NCBI GenBank assembly: GCA_949825065.1
Contig: OX463859.1
Coordinates: 12,097,452-12,161,451, forward strand
Direction: 5' to 3'
Length of the DNA stretch: 64,000 nt
Origin: Odontocerum albicorne
Taxonomy: Eukaryota > Arthropoda > Insecta > Trichoptera > Odontoceridae
Shown here: positions 41,637 through 52,890 of the stretch, in pieces
Layout of the letters: every line of letters begins with the position of its first letter
Numbering within the stretch: the first letter of the stretch is position 1
The notes under the pieces: model-generated
Seen by the model: the letters and a program-made list of their open reading frames with translations, nothing else
The model's database searches: none
What the model was told of the DNA's origin: nothing
Made by a program: the position numbers and the translations under genes

Positions 41637-42375
41637 GTGCTACATGCAACTATTTATAATCAAAGTACGAGGGTCATCCAGAAAGTAAGGTTACAACATT
41701 TAGTGCTACATGCAACTATTTATAGTCAAGGTACGAGGGTCATCCAGAAAGTAAGGTTACAACATTTACGAAGGATCGGAAAATGCTTGTATTTAATTGA
41801 AATTCACAGGATACTTCAAAAATATATTAAACTATTTTTCAACGTAATCACCGTTGAGATCGAGACATTTCTGTAGTCGGAGCACCAGCTTTTGTATGCC
41901 AGTGTCATAGACCTCCGCCGCCAGCTCTTTCAGCCACTTCTTCACAGCTTCCTCGACCTCCTGATCGTTGGAAAATTGTTGGGGTGTAGTGATACACCCA
42001 CGTCTCATCCCCCGTTACGATAGAGTTCAGAAAAGCTTCTCCCTCCTGTGCAAAACGATCCAAAAATTCACGCGTGGCGGTCACGCGATTTTGACGGTGC
42101 TCCGGTGTGAGCATTCTGGACACCCATCTCGCACACAACTTCTGGTAACCATGTTTTTTTTTCGACACAATGTTACCAAGGAGACTTCGAGAAATGTCAG
42201 GAAATTCTTCGTGAAGGTCGTCAAGCGTCACACGGCGGTCATTTCGAACTTGTTCTTCAATTTTTTGCACAAATTCGTCAGAAATCACTGCCTTGCCTAG
42301 TCGTGAGTATCAGTACGGCCTTCTCTGAACAACCTAACTCACTTCGTGACATGTTGTCGACTCATCACATCACTA
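41637..42375 (-). pseudogene. mariner relic with duplicated left end
   Basis: The reverse-strand frame at 41905-42288 encodes a mariner N-terminal half: ISDEFVQKIEEQVRNDRRVT, LDDLHEEFPDISRSLLGNIV, YQKLCARWVSRMLTPEHRQ, and FLNSIVTGDETWVYHYTP with the first catalytic Asp. After that the frame breaks into a glycine-rich tail. The core with the second and third Asp is deleted, while C-terminal wording (EVAERAGGG, YDTGIQKL-like) is frame-shifted. The TIR-like ACGAGGGTCATCCAGAAAGT occurs twice (41667 and 41732) through a 65-66-bp tandem duplication. The other end is lost at the LINE fragment from 42390. Confidence 0.8.
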
Positions 42376-42389
42376 CCATAAACTTCCAC

Positions 42390-42720
42390 GAGTTTCCGAA
42401 ACCCTTGCTTTATCCCTTTTGAATTATATTAAACCACTCAGTCGATGAATCGTTTACTCTAATAATACATGCTCTACTTTTAGCATACATAATAATTTCG
42501 AATTAAATTTACGTTTTAATACAAAAAAAAGTTCAAATAAACTTTCTTGAATCGAATTATTATATTGTCTTCTACAATTATTTGTTTCAAGTAATATCAT
42601 CCTGTTAAAGAAAAAAAATTAAAAACTCGTTTCTAAGAATTAAGGTTTTTGGATCAAGGATACTCTATGAAATTTCCTTCTTCGTCTTATATTTCTTGAT
42701 ATTAGATCTTGGATATGTTA
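42390..42720 (-). pseudogene. LINE-A RT fragment (reverse)
   Basis: CTTGCTTTATCCCTTTTGAA, TTAAACCACTCAGTCGATGA, ATCGTTTACTCTAATAATAC and onward are the reverse complement of 8100-8400 at high similarity, extending to AGATCTTGGATATGTTA. Confidence 0.75.
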
Positions 42721-42764
42721 TATTGCAAAAATCATACATTGCGAAAATCACTCACCTGTTAGTT

Positions 42765-42935
42765 GTCTCTCCCCTCTAGGCGCACTTCCTGGCAGACGAA
42801 GTCCTCCAGGGAACTCATGTGTCGCTATGTATGGAATTCTGTCCCTGCCCATCCTATCTACATGGTCACTCGAGTACCGCTTTCTCTTCCTACTGCATCT
42901 GACTATATATCCTGTGGAATTTCCTTAACTATGTG
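42765..42935 (-). pseudogene. LINE C-terminal fragment, third type
   Basis: The reverse strand reads RKRYSSDHVDRMGRDRIPYI, then THEFPGGLRLPGSA, which resembles the WSxHVxRMxxxRxP...GxRxxGR stretch of RTE-type LINE C-termini. Short, decayed. Confidence 0.5.
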
Positions 42936-42939
42936 TATT

Positions 42940-43425
42940 CCTAGCAGTAAAATATGCAGCGTGTAACAAATAATATTAACAAGTAGGTAACTTATGGAAT
43001 AAATTATAATGAGCATTTATTCAGTGTATTTTAAGTTGTGGTATCCTTGAGTAACGTGATTCAGTCGCGGAGATATCGATGGCGTGGTAAAAATAGTGGC
43101 AGTCTTCTTGGAACTAAAATAGGAACTAGAAAGGGAAAGGAGGGCGGAAACGACATAAATAGCTGAGCCATGTTATGTTCTGTATTTGAGTTATACGTGG
43201 TCTGCAGACGGAATATCCAATGCAGGTGAAATAACCGCTTCTTTATAATCTAAAATAACACGCTACTTGAGTGGTCTTTTCATTATTTCGTATGGTTCCC
43301 TGGAGCACTGTAGTAGGCACGAAATTCGTGGTTTCTGACTGTACGTGTTGGTAACACTACCACACTTGAAGAGACAACACTCACACACGTGCCCAGTACG
43401 TGTGAGCATTATTACTAGACAATCC
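42940..43425. other. No recognisable feature
   Basis: Unassigned sequence. Confidence 0.4.
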
Positions 43426-43429
43426 TTTA

Positions 43430-43520
43430 CTTACTGGAATCCTTTTTTTGTATCGTCGGGAATCGAACCCGAAACCACCGGTTGGAAGTCAAGCATCTTA
43501 CCAACTAGGCCACGAATGTC
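43430..43520 (-). repeat. SINE-A head
   Basis: TCGTCGGGAATCGAACCCGA, CCACCGGTTGGAAGTCAAGC, CTTACCAACTAGGCCACGAA: an intact B box and A box on the reverse strand. The tail is missing. Confidence 0.75.
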
Positions 43521-43619
43521 GTTAACATAAGCACGTTATGATGCCCCCTAATATACGAGTATAACAACTGGTTAGTAATATATAACAACTCAATTAGTAC
43601 CTCCTTATTTTTGTATTTT

Positions 43620-43798
43620 TTATGCCTGGCGAGTTTATTACCAGTGGCAATCTCTTCCAGCTTGCCAGAAAGCTTTAATGGACCCTAAGGGAAAACCAGA
43701 CTGAATCCCATTTAACAAAATGATGTTTCCAGCGGGGATCGAACCCGCAACCTCCGGATCGGCAGACAAGTGTCTTACCACCAGGTCACGGAGGTGTT
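43620..43798 (-). repeat. SINE-A, near full length
   Basis: Tail GCGAGTTTATTACCAGTGGC, CAATCTCTTCCAGCTTGCCA, spacer GGGAAAACCAGACTGAATCC, head CAGCGGGGATCGAACCCGCA, CCTCCGGATCGG, CCACCAGGTCACGGAGG. Confidence 0.82.
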
Positions 43799-43799
43799 C

Positions 43800-44110
43800 T
43801 TTCACAGTTTAGAGATCAGACTCTCCTCATGGACGCTCGGGATTCGATCCCACTATTATCGACAGATTTAAAATATTTTAAAATAAATATACTATATATA
43901 AATTGTGAGTTAGGGTAGGAAGGTAGGGGCTGCAATAATTAAATTTGGTACGTCTCCTCATCTGCATACGTTCAGAAAACCGCGGAAAACTTAATAAGGA
44001 AAGAAAAACCACAGTGAAACCTTTGAAGATCTTTCGATATGTGTAACATATTTGGCTTAAGTGTCGTGTGTGTAGTGTCAGTGTGTATACATAAAAATAA
44101 ATTGTTTCTT
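43800..44110 (-). repeat. Rep-B copy (reverse)
   Basis: TTAGAGATCAGACTCTCCTC, CGGGATTCGATCCCACTATT, ACGTCTCCTCATCTGCATAC, TTCAGAAAACCGCGGAAAAC and GATCTTTCGATATGTGTAAC are the complement of the 15055-15335 plus 11700-11815 modules in order. Confidence 0.78.
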
Positions 44111-44114
44111 TTAT

Positions 44115-45280
44115 TGAATTTTTGTAGTTATGATGTAGAAAAATGCCAGCAAACAAGGTAAAATTTTTCAAATGAATAGTTAGTATTAAAAACAATAGTT
44201 TTCAGCCTAGTTAAAAATATAAAGCTTTAATAAGCAAATATTTACAAATTCTTTATTATAAAAATGTTACGCGTGTGTTATACGAGTATGTACATGTTGA
44301 TTTTGTATCTTTCTATTGTAAAAAGACTATAATACTTGTAAGAGCAGGTTTAAAATTAATAATCATACATTATCAATAGTGTATATAAAACTTATTAATG
44401 ATAAATCGTTCCATATTTTCTAATATCCATCAACCGGTTCGACATGAGGCTGCTAATATTATCAACCTGTTTGTCCGAACCGGTGCAACTGTAGAAAGAT
44501 TACTGTAAAAGCGTTTTATTTTATTTTCATTGTATAGAATTCAAATACTATATGTACATCTTTCCCTCAACCCTAAATATGAAATTCTTAAACAAGCTTT
44601 CCGGTTGATTGAAACAGAATACTCTTTGGCAGTAAATTCATCAAATCGTATGTTGTACTTTGAAGTATTTAATAAATAAAATAAATCTTACCATTTTTGT
44701 ATAATCCACGTCTTATGTGAACTGATTAATGAATGGCATTTACCCATGACCAATATAATAAAAGGCACTATACAAAGTGGAGAATTAGAGTACTTGTCTT
44801 TGGTGACTTCAGAGATGACTAGGTTGGGTTATCTGTGATAAGTTTATCATGTTACATATAGGGTATGGAGCTTCAATACTTACAACTTGTCTGTATCTTT
44901 TTCTCCATTGGATCACTGATGATAAGCAACTGGGAGCAAAGAGCAACAATCTGCTGCTATTTGCTCCCAGTTGTGCTAAGCATTTATGTTTTTTTAGCGT
45001 CTCATGCAGTACGAATACTTCCTTACATCTCTTGCGTTAACCACCTTACATACGTTCTTCTACCCTCCGTCAGCTCATCAGAACTGACGTGTCGTAGGAA
45101 TCTGAACTTACGAGTTTTTTGAATGAAGATATCTGATTTCGGTCATGTATATCTACTTCCAAAAAGAGAAAAAAAATAATGGAAAAATACCGGTATACTC
45201 CAATCGTCTCAATTCTGTGTGACATCGGATTCAATACCGATGTGTTTGATGGTGCTGTCAATCACTTAAAAAAATCAATC
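44115..45280. other. No gene; 14-bp hairpin at 44927-44973
   Basis: CAACTGGGAGCAAA (44927-44940) and TTTGCTCCCAGTTG (44960-44973) form a perfect stem. Two overlapping frames here (63 and 85 codons) are not recognised. The rest is unassigned. Confidence 0.4.
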
Positions 45281-45282
45281 TC

Positions 45283-45362
45283 CCGGCGCAGCTTCGCTTT
45301 ACAATTGAATTTACGTTGGAATAGCGAGAGAATCCTCGACAACGAGGTCCAGCAAAGTTAAA
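45283..45362 (+). repeat. Family C dispersed repeat
   Basis: GGCGCAGCTTCGCTTTACAA, ACGTTGGAATAGCGAGAGAA, CGACAACGAGGTCCAGCAAA align with 11879-11975 (reverse) and 60995-61100. Confidence 0.58.
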
Positions 45363-45364
45363 AA

Positions 45365-45830
45365 CGAAATGAGTTGCAAGCTTCATGTCCAGACTAACGC
45401 ACGCGAGTACGTGACACCAGTGAACTATAATTTTCTCTTCTCTAAACTTTATTGATTAATATTCTATGGTGCTATCGAATCTGCATTATTTACCTTAGGT
45501 GTCACTGGTGATATTTTTCGAATGTTTTTATATGTCGTCTGTATGATTAGTACATGTGATATGGTATGATAACAGATTTACAGATTGCGATTTTGGTTTT
45601 TAATGTAAGACTGTATAGCTAAACTACCCCAAAACGCCCGGAAAGCTGCCCTTATATATTCTGCATATCATCAACTGTCTTTTTGTTTTGAATATAGATG
45701 AGACTGATTTGTCAATCACATTTGCGATGGGCTAATTAAAGTCCCAATACCATCACAATTGATCCTTCTGAACAGAAAGGATATAACTATATTATTTATA
45801 GTTAAGGCATTAACATTGTGGAGGTGTATA
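45365..45830. other. No recognisable feature
   Basis: Unassigned. Confidence 0.4.
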
Positions 45831-45832
45831 TG

Positions 45833-45938
45833 CATTGTAATTTGTTTTATGAAACATTGTTTATTCCACTTGAAACCGGTAGGGTTATACCGTTACAAAA
45901 AATGGAATAAACAGTCTTTGATAAAACAAATTACAATG
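45833..45938. mobile_element. Palindromic MITE, short derivative
   Basis: Arms of about 35 bp (CATTGTAATTTGTTTTATGA...GTTTATTCCA and complement) flank one copy of GAAACCGGTAGGGTTATACC. The same parts form the arms of the 9505-9709 element, so this copy has lost most of one arm's interior. Confidence 0.78.
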
Positions 45939-45939
45939 G

Positions 45940-46465
45940 ATTTAATTATGTTTCGATAATTGGAAAATAATCCTTCATTTAAACGGCGTAATCCATTCTT
46001 AATATATGACTTTAGTCAAGTGTGCGATATTATGACAATGCGATTCTGTTTAATAAAGTGATCTGAATAAAACTATTGAATATTTTTATTTATAAACTGC
46101 ATTGAGAAATGCGGAAAACAAAAGATAAATTTAACATTGAATAACATTTTGAACTGCAGATACATGCAAAAGTGCATTCTTTGATCTGCCCGATCATACT
46201 CCGTCTTGTACAGAGGTGCACTATTGACAGATGGAAAATGCAATGAAGATGACTTGCATAATTTTAAGGTTTAAAGTCACCGAAGGCTACGGTCAAACAC
46301 AATGACCAGACATGGCCAAACGATATCAGACATGACTCTCATTTTTGAAAAAATGTTACTTATTCAAATCACGACTTTTTTAATACTCTTTTTTTAATGT
46401 TGATTGAGTCTTCTACGAGAAGCAAAATAAATGTTTTTTTGCTGTTGTAACCAACACATTCTTAA
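45940..46465. other. No recognisable feature
   Basis: AT-rich, unassigned. Confidence 0.4.
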
Positions 46466-46469
46466 AAAG

Positions 46470-46810
46470 TTTAAAAAAGGATTTTCAGCTGTCTTAAGTA
46501 GCATAATTTTAAGAACAAAACAAAACGGATTTTTTGCTGTCTTGAGAAGCGAAAGTCAAGTTTATTAACTAGCACAGTCTTGAAAAACAAAATCCATATA
46601 TTTTTGCTGTCTTGACCAGCACAGTATTTAAAACCATAAGCCATAATTATTTTTACTGTCTTGACAAGCACAGTCATGAGAAGCAAATCCAGGATTTTTA
46701 CTGTCTTGACCAGCATGAGCAAAAGTCATAATTTTTTAACTTACTTGACTAGTACAAACTTGAGAAGCTAATTATGATCATTTGTTTTAATGTCTTCACC
46801 AGCACTGTTT
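46470..46810. repeat. Degenerate tandem repeat, period about 55-65 bp
   Basis: TTTTTGCTGTCTTGACCAGC then ACAGTCTTGAGAAGCAAA recurs in mutated form five to six times. An old minisatellite. Confidence 0.75.
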
Positions 46811-46814
46811 AAGA

Positions 46815-47190
46815 AATTAATTTGCGAACACTATTTGAGAGAAATATGTTACAAAAATATCATTAGTGTCATGATTCTCCAGTGGTTAACCCAAAAGCTC
46901 GAATAATGGGGGCGAAGGCAGTGGTGTCGCCCAGCAATTTCCGTCGATATACCCACATCGCCACTTTGAATATATTGAAAGAACCATGCCAATGAATCAA
47001 ATTGGAACATTTAATTATTTTTTTAATACACTAATTACAATTGGAAATACCAAATTATTTACAATTAAATATTCCAATATATATAAAGTTAGAGCCGAAA
47101 CATTTGATAAATAATTAATCACTAGTGAAGAATTTGAAACAAAATTTATTTGTGATTAGTGGACTAAAAAGCTAATTTATTATTAAATAT
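46815..47190. other. No recognisable feature
   Basis: Unassigned. Confidence 0.4.
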
Positions 47191-47194
47191 TATA

Positions 47195-48199
47195 TTAGAT
47201 TGGTGCGTAATTAGCGATCGTTTTACCGGTGACCTTCGAATTTGTCAAATTCATCATTTTTTTTAACTAATATATTCTTTATCATTTAAATAGTAAAAAT
47301 ACGTGTTAATAACTACCTACATATTTGTCATATAATTTTTTATCATTTCACAAAAAGAATGGACTGCAGCACAGTTATTTCGCGATCTCAACGAACTCTT
47401 TGGTGAAGGAACGATCGGTGTAAGTCAATTTCGAAAATGGTTCAATCGTTTCAAATCTTACAACATAAGCTAAAAAGATGAGGAATAAAAAGGTCGTTTG
47501 TCTGATTTTGACGATCAGGCTCTTCAGATGGCCGTGGAAGAAGACGAGAGTTTGACAACAAGGATGCTGGCCGAACAATTCAATGTCGACCATTACTCGA
47601 TTGTCAGGTGCCTCAAAAAGCTCGGTAAGGTATGGAAAATGACGGAATACGTTTCTCACGAGTTCTCCGATGACAACAAAGCCATCTGAGTTTACCCAAT
47701 TGCTTCAGCAAAATGAACAAAATCCCTTTCTTCAGCATCTGGTGGCCGGTGATAAGTCGTGGCTTCTCTTAAAAAATATTTAAAAAAAAAAGGTTTGCGT
47801 ATCAAGGTCAGACTCCGAAAAGAATTCCAAAAGTAGTCCATTGCAAAAAAGTCATATGGTGTATTGGTTGGGACTGTTCTGGTATAATTCACTGGGAGGT
47901 TATGGTAAATGGCTTGTGCTATTTGGTGGGATCACACATATCTAAAACATGCATTCGTAATGTCGCGAAATGACTGTTCTGCTGTTCATTCTTTTTCGAA
48001 GCGATAAAACATGACATGGCGAATATGACGCTGATTTTCGACACACATTTTTACTATCTAAATATTAAGGAATATATTAGGAAAAAAATTTAAACAAAAT
48101 GACAAATTTTGCAGATTTGAAAGACACCGATCGATCCGATTAGACACCGATTAGACACCAAAGACACCGTTTAAAACGATCGTTAATTATGCATCACAA
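47195..48199 (+). pseudogene. mariner relic (third lineage)
   Basis: Ends TTAGATTGGTGCGTAATTAG and complement of TGTGATGCATAATTAACG, both continuing CGATCGTTTT, give a TIR of about 28 bp with mismatches. The sense strand encodes, with stops, EWTAAQLFRDLNELFGEGTI, SQFRKWFNRFKS, FDDQALQMAVEEDESLTTRM, LAEQFNVDHYSIVRCLKKLG and SHEFSDDNKA, a mariner DNA-binding half. Later pieces (VVASLKK, KSYGVLVGTVLV) are out of frame. The HDNARPH/SPD core is gone, giving a length of about 1.0 kb against the usual 1.3 kb. Confidence 0.82.
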
Positions 48200-48204
48200 A
48201 GTCA

Positions 48205-48535
48205 ACCGAAAACTTTGAATAATTTATTTTAGCGAAAATAACCTATTTTAAATGTACATAATATTTTTATTAAAATTTTACTTATCCCTAATAAAATCAT
48301 ACCGTATAATAAGATTTCAGACATATCGACATCTTAAGCTGTCAGTGATCCTGTGAGATGCTGAAGGCTGAAGCATACGACATTTTTTATCTTTATCGTG
48401 AGATCATTAGTGAGGCACAATACTCGGTCAATGACATTATTTTTAAGTCGATATTTTAGCTGTCGATCAGAATATTACCACGAAAGATAAAAACTAAAAA
48501 AATATTATATTCAATTCAATATCAAGAGATTATTC
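48205..48535. other. No recognisable feature
   Basis: AT-rich, unassigned. Confidence 0.4.
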
Positions 48536-48539
48536 AAAA

Positions 48540-48870
48540 TATGCAGTATTGAAGAAGGAAACGCAGAGAGATACAGAAATCGTAAAAGGTGTATGGATGA
48601 AGAAGAAGCTAAAGATGTAGGTTGAGATAGGAAAGTCTGGCGCTTTGTTCTCTCTGCCTATCTGACAGGCAAATGGTGTGATGGTGTGTATAATAACATA
48701 TTTAAGTGTATTTTGAAAAAGGGAAACGTAGAGCGTCGGAGAAATCGTAAGATTTGTATTCAGTGTATAGATGTAGAAAAGATGAAGGATGTGTATTGAG
48801 TTAAGAAAATCGGGAGCTCTTTCCTTTCTGCCTACTCCAACAAGGAAATGATGTGATGGTATACCATATA
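48540..48870 (+). pseudogene. Two tandem LINE-A extreme 3' ends
   Basis: First: CAGAAATCGTAAAAGGTGTA...GGTTGAGATAGGAAAGTCTG...GGCAAATGGTGTGATGGTGT. Second: GGAGAAATCGTAAGATTTGT...CAACAAGGAAATGATGTGAT. They lie about 170 bp apart and in the same orientation. Confidence 0.68.
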
Positions 48871-49049
48871 TGAAAAAAAATCAGAATAAGAAAAATATGA
48901 AAGTATATAATATATTAATGGAATATTACGAGATGATTGGTCGTTAAGCTGAAAATGCCATTAAAAAAAAGCCTTGTCGATTTTTTAGACAGGTTTCTTA
49001 AACAAGTACATTTATTTTTCTCTGAGTACAACTTTATAATAATTCCGCT

Positions 49050-49240
49050 ATATAAAATACAACCTAGCGGATTTATTTCCATGTGGTGATCTCTTCTAAT
49101 CGCTCAGAAAAATTATATAAGAGACATTGAGTGTAAACCAAACAGAATATTTAAAAAATAAACAATGGTACTAATGAGAATCGAACCCGCAACCCCCGGG
49201 CTGGAATATAACCGTATTACAAACTAAGCCACAGAGGTCG
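49050..49240 (-). repeat. SINE-A (GGTACC subfamily)
   Basis: ACAACCTAGCGGATTTATTT, AATGGTACTAATGAGAATCG, AACCCGCAACCCCCGGG, ACAAACTAAGCCACAGAGG. Confidence 0.78.
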
Positions 49241-49261
49241 TCTCCTAATAGCATTTTACTA

Positions 49262-49390
49262 ATGTAATATATTTTTGTTGTATACAGTACAACTTGACGA
49301 GTGTATTACCATGTGGCAAAATTTTACAACCTTCCACATAAATGTTCTTAGTGGCATTATGTGAAAACAAAACTGCAACTATGATTAGAT
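49262..49390 (-). repeat. SINE-A tail and spacer fragment
   Basis: TTGTTGTATACAGTACAACT, GTATTACCATGTGGCAAAAT and GGCATTATGTGAAAACAAAA. Confidence 0.65.
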
Positions 49391-49519
49391 TTTTAAAATA
49401 CTGAAAGGAATGCCAAAATATAAAATAAACCAAAAACATCCGAACTTTTCGTTGTCGTTTCGTTTTATATGTTGTGGAAATTTTTTTGAATTTTTGTTTT
49501 GAAAAAAAATGTAAATCTA

Positions 49520-50375
49520 AGTTCTCGTTTGTAAAATAATAGATGTATTGTACATTAAGTAAGTTAAAATCAGTAAAAAATCATCTATTAACAATAAACA
49601 AACACACATATATGTTACTAAACAAACGTAATATTTGTTGATATAAACAAACAAACTTAAATTTACTAAATAAATGTTACATTGGTTGATATAAGTGTAT
49701 ACAATGTATTTATCATATTGATACAATGTGAATACGTTTAAAAAGTGTTGTGTACCTATTGAAATAAATTCTATTTTTTTTTATTAACAGTTAACAAATT
49801 TAAGATATGATGTACGAGTATAGTGTTGCAATGAGAACGCGTTGAAAAAGTATTTTATTTTCAAAAAGGTGCGCAATAAGAAGGTTAATATAATTGGTTT
49901 TCAATTATGTTTTATAAATTATATATATTGTATATAAACAAAAACATAAACAAATTTACTTCACAAACATTACGTTGGTTTATATAAATAAACAAGCAAA
50001 CAAACAAATGTTAAATTTTAAAATATTACATTAATTTATGTAAATGAACACGCAAACAAACAAACATTGCGCTGATATAAATAAACAAGCTTACAAACGA
50101 ACACATATTGACTTAACACACACTACGTCTGTTGAAATAAATAAACAAGCAAACAAACACGCATATACAAAAAAATATTACATTGGTTGATATATATTGA
50201 TGCAAGGGAATGAGTGGACAAAGTATTGTACACTAAAACTGGTTAATCATTTTTTTTAAAACAATATATAAACAAATATACGTTTACTTTACAAACCTTA
50301 AGTTGGTTCATATATAGTATGTTAAATAAACAAGCACATACATATTTACTAAACAAATGTTACATACGTTGATAT
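49520..50375. repeat. Degenerate tandem repeat field, about 46-bp theme (left part)
   Basis: GTTGATATAAACAAACAAAC plus TTTACTAAACAAATGTTACA recurs many times with wide variation. The same theme resumes at 51363-51520 after the RTE LINE. Confidence 0.75.
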
Positions 50376-50378
50376 GTA

Positions 50379-51362
50379 TCTGCACGCCTTGTGAACTTTA
50401 TAAGGTCATAGTACCAACATAGTTCTACGACAGTCAAAGTCAACAACATTAAGTCCAAACAGTTTAAAGTGCCTAAAAGTGTAGGGCAAGGGTGCATCCT
50501 TTCTCCCTGTTTGTTTAGTCTGTATGGAGAGAATATGAGGAAAGCACTTGAAGACTGGGGTGGCGGGATTGATATTGGTGTAAGAAAGCTCTCAAATCTA
50601 AGATATGCAATTGACACAACGTTATTTGCTACATCAGAAGAAGAAATTGCCACGTTCCTTAGAAAGGTGGAACATGAGAGCAAGCTCATGGGTCTGGAAA
50701 TCTATGGATCAAAAACTAAGTTAATGATAATAGACCACAGTAACAAACTGCCACCTAATGGTATGAATGAACTTTATTTACTTAGGCTCCAGTATTTCGA
50801 AAAAATGGAGGATGCAAGGCAGAGGTGGAAAAAATAACTGGAATATCAAATATGCGATGTCAAAGCTGGAAAATATATGAAATAGAAGAACCATCACGGC
50901 GGAAATGCGCCTAGTTAAGTCTGTCGCCTTCACAATATTCATATATGGTGCGGAGGCTTGGACTCAGAGAGCAAGCGAAAGACATATAATATATGCATTT
51001 GAAATGTGGCACTTAGAAGAATGTTACGAATTCCATGGACATCAAGGCAAACTAACTCCTCCGTTCTCGAAGAACTGACAATCACTGACTGTCGACAATA
51101 TGCCCTCAGCGAGTCGTCCGATAATTTTATGGTCATTGCTCGAAGACAGTTTGGAGAGGTTTGTAGTTACTGGAAGCGTGGAAGGACGACGCACAAGAGA
51201 AAGAATCCTAATGCGTTGAACTGACCAAGTGAGAGACGAAAAAGAACTACTCTTTACAACTGCCCTTCGAACCGCGGAGTGCAGAGATGAATGGAGAGGA
51301 GTCATCAGACGCTACCATGGGAGTCATGATGCTCAGTCATGGGCATCGATAGAATGATGATA
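50379..51362 (+). pseudogene. RTE-clade LINE, 3' half, with RT motifs
   Basis: The sense frame at 50469-50837 holds the RT core: VPKSVGQGCILSPCLFSLY (motif B region, canonical RQGC.LSP.LFNLY), ALEDWGGGIDIGVRKLSNLR, YAIDTTLFA (normally YADDT) and LRKVEHESKLMGLEIYGSKT. After a frameshift: TITAEMRLVKSVAFTIFIYG, AEAWTQRASERHIIYAFEMW, HLRRMLRIPWTSRQTNSSVL, then an RTALRTAECR.EWRGVIR-like end and the TGATGATAT terminus typical of RTE elements. The YADD-to-YAID change removes a catalytic Asp. It is 5'-truncated and inserted within the repeat field 49520-51520. Confidence 0.85.
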
Positions 51363-51520
51363 TACATTTATTGAAGAAATGTTATATTGCTTGATATAAA
51401 CAAACACACATTTACTAAAAAAAATGTTGCATTGGTGGATATACGAGTATGTATACATGTGTATTTAAGATATCGATGTATATTGTTGCAACAGGAATGC
51501 GTTACAACAGTAAATAATCT
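51363..51520. repeat. Degenerate tandem repeat field (right part)
   Basis: TTATTGAAGAAATGTTATAT, TGCTTGATATAAACAAACAC and CACATTTACT continue the theme interrupted at 50375. Confidence 0.7.
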
Positions 51521-51782
51521 AAAACAACTGTGTCAAAAAACTAAAACTGCAATCTATCATTTTGCTTTTTTTTATCGTAACATACAAATGCACGTATTGT
51601 ATGGGTAAATAATATCTTCGTAATCATGTTATGTTTTATGTCTGCGCAAATTACAGTTATTTTAACGAATCCGAATGCATTTGAACAAAAATAAAAAAGA
51701 GTCAAATGGTGTACATTTGGACTCATATTTAAATAACCGTACATACAAAGAGCAAGGCCCGAATTCATAGTCTAAATTTTAT

Positions 51783-51865
51783 TTATTTATTTAACACTTC
51801 ATTGTTAAAACAATCTGGCAGGTTTATTGCCAGATGACAATCTTTCTCCACCAACCAATCTCAAC
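51783..51865 (-). repeat. LINE-B tail fragment
   Basis: TTTATTTAACACTTCATTGT, CAATCTGGCAGGTTTATTGC, CAGATGACAATC and CCACCAACCAA. Confidence 0.7.
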
Positions 51866-51869
51866 ACTA

Positions 51870-52195
51870 AATCTTAAATTATTTATTGAAGAAATTAGTG
51901 TTTAAAGTAAAAAAAATCCAAATAGATTTTTCCATTCAATTTTATAAATAGATTTTGCGCTAATATTTGTTTTTTCTCTAGTACTATCACACTATTTCTA
52001 TGTTACAGAGAAGATAGAGCGCTATGTTTTTTTTCAAATTACATAACCACGAATATTGATTATATTTCTTTTTATTTCAACAACCAATGGAATTAAAACT
52101 GTCAAAAATATTAATAATATGATTAAATTTATAATGTCTATTGGACTTCAAATACCAAATATCGGGGGTTCTATGCTTGCGCTAAGAAATAATTG
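51870..52195. other. No recognisable feature
   Basis: AT-rich, unassigned. Confidence 0.4.
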
Positions 52196-52199
52196 TAGA

Positions 52200-52540
52200 G
52201 TGTCAAATATATAAAAGAAGACGAAATGAAGACATCAGAAATGAATGCATGGATAAAATGGTTGCTGTTAGTAAGATGAAGAAAGCAGTGTTAAAATAGT
52301 TTGGGCACGTGGAGAATATTATTAACGTAGCGAGTATATAAATTAGAAGGGCAAGGTGTGCGTGGAAGATGCAGAGAGAGGAAAACGTGGCTGGAATAAA
52401 TGGATGACGTTTTGAAAGAAGGTTAAGTGTATAAACAATAGAATATGGTGGATGCAAAGATGCATGAATGTAAACGAATTGTAAGTTGTATGCTTGGATA
52501 GAATTTTTTTAAGATGTGTTCCCTCAAGGGACCCAGCGTG
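52200..52540 (+). pseudogene. LINE-A (second subfamily) 3' relic
   Basis: GAATGCATGGATAAAATGG, GAAGAAAGCAGTGTTAAAAT, AGTTTGGGCACGTGGAGAAT (FGHVE), GGTGTGCGTGGAAGATGCAG, AACGTGGCTGGAATAAATGG, CCCTCAAGGGACCCAGCGTG. Confidence 0.68.
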
Positions 52541-52547
52541 ATGATAT

Positions 52548-52735
52548 GTATTGTATTACACTTTTGTTGTATACGATACATCTATGCGGGTTTAATGCCA
52601 TGTGACTATCTCTTCCAACTAAAGAGAAAAATGTTAAAGAGGCCTTAAGTGAATCCTTTTTAAACCAATCTGTGTTCATCCGCAACCTCCGGGCTGGGAG
52701 ACAGACATCTTACCTACTAGGCCACCGAGATCGTT
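52548..52735 (-). repeat. SINE-A, slightly deleted
   Basis: GTATTACACTTTTGTTGTAT, GCGGGTTTAATGCCATGTG, AAAGAGGCCTTAAGTGAATC, CATCCGCAACCTCCGGGCTG and CTTACCTACTAGGCCACCGA. The B box is partly deleted. This copy provides an uninterrupted ATGTTAAAGAGGCC site for comparison with 15948-16730. Confidence 0.78.
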
Positions 52736-52754
52736 GTACGTGTATGTTAGAATT

Positions 52755-52890
52755 TATACATACACATCATCATGCAGTTTCTCTTGCGAAGTAAGCAGAG
52801 AAAGCTTTCTATTCCGACACATTATTTTCATTTCCTGTAAATCCATACATGTCTTGTTGTACACTTTTCTAAAAACCTTCGACTTATACG
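52755..52890 (-). pseudogene. LINE-A extreme 3' end (reverse)
   Basis: CATCATCATGCAGTTTCTCT, AGTAAGCAGAGAAAGCTTTC and CCATACATGTCTTGTTGTAC, a degraded complement of the LINE-A end. Confidence 0.5.
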
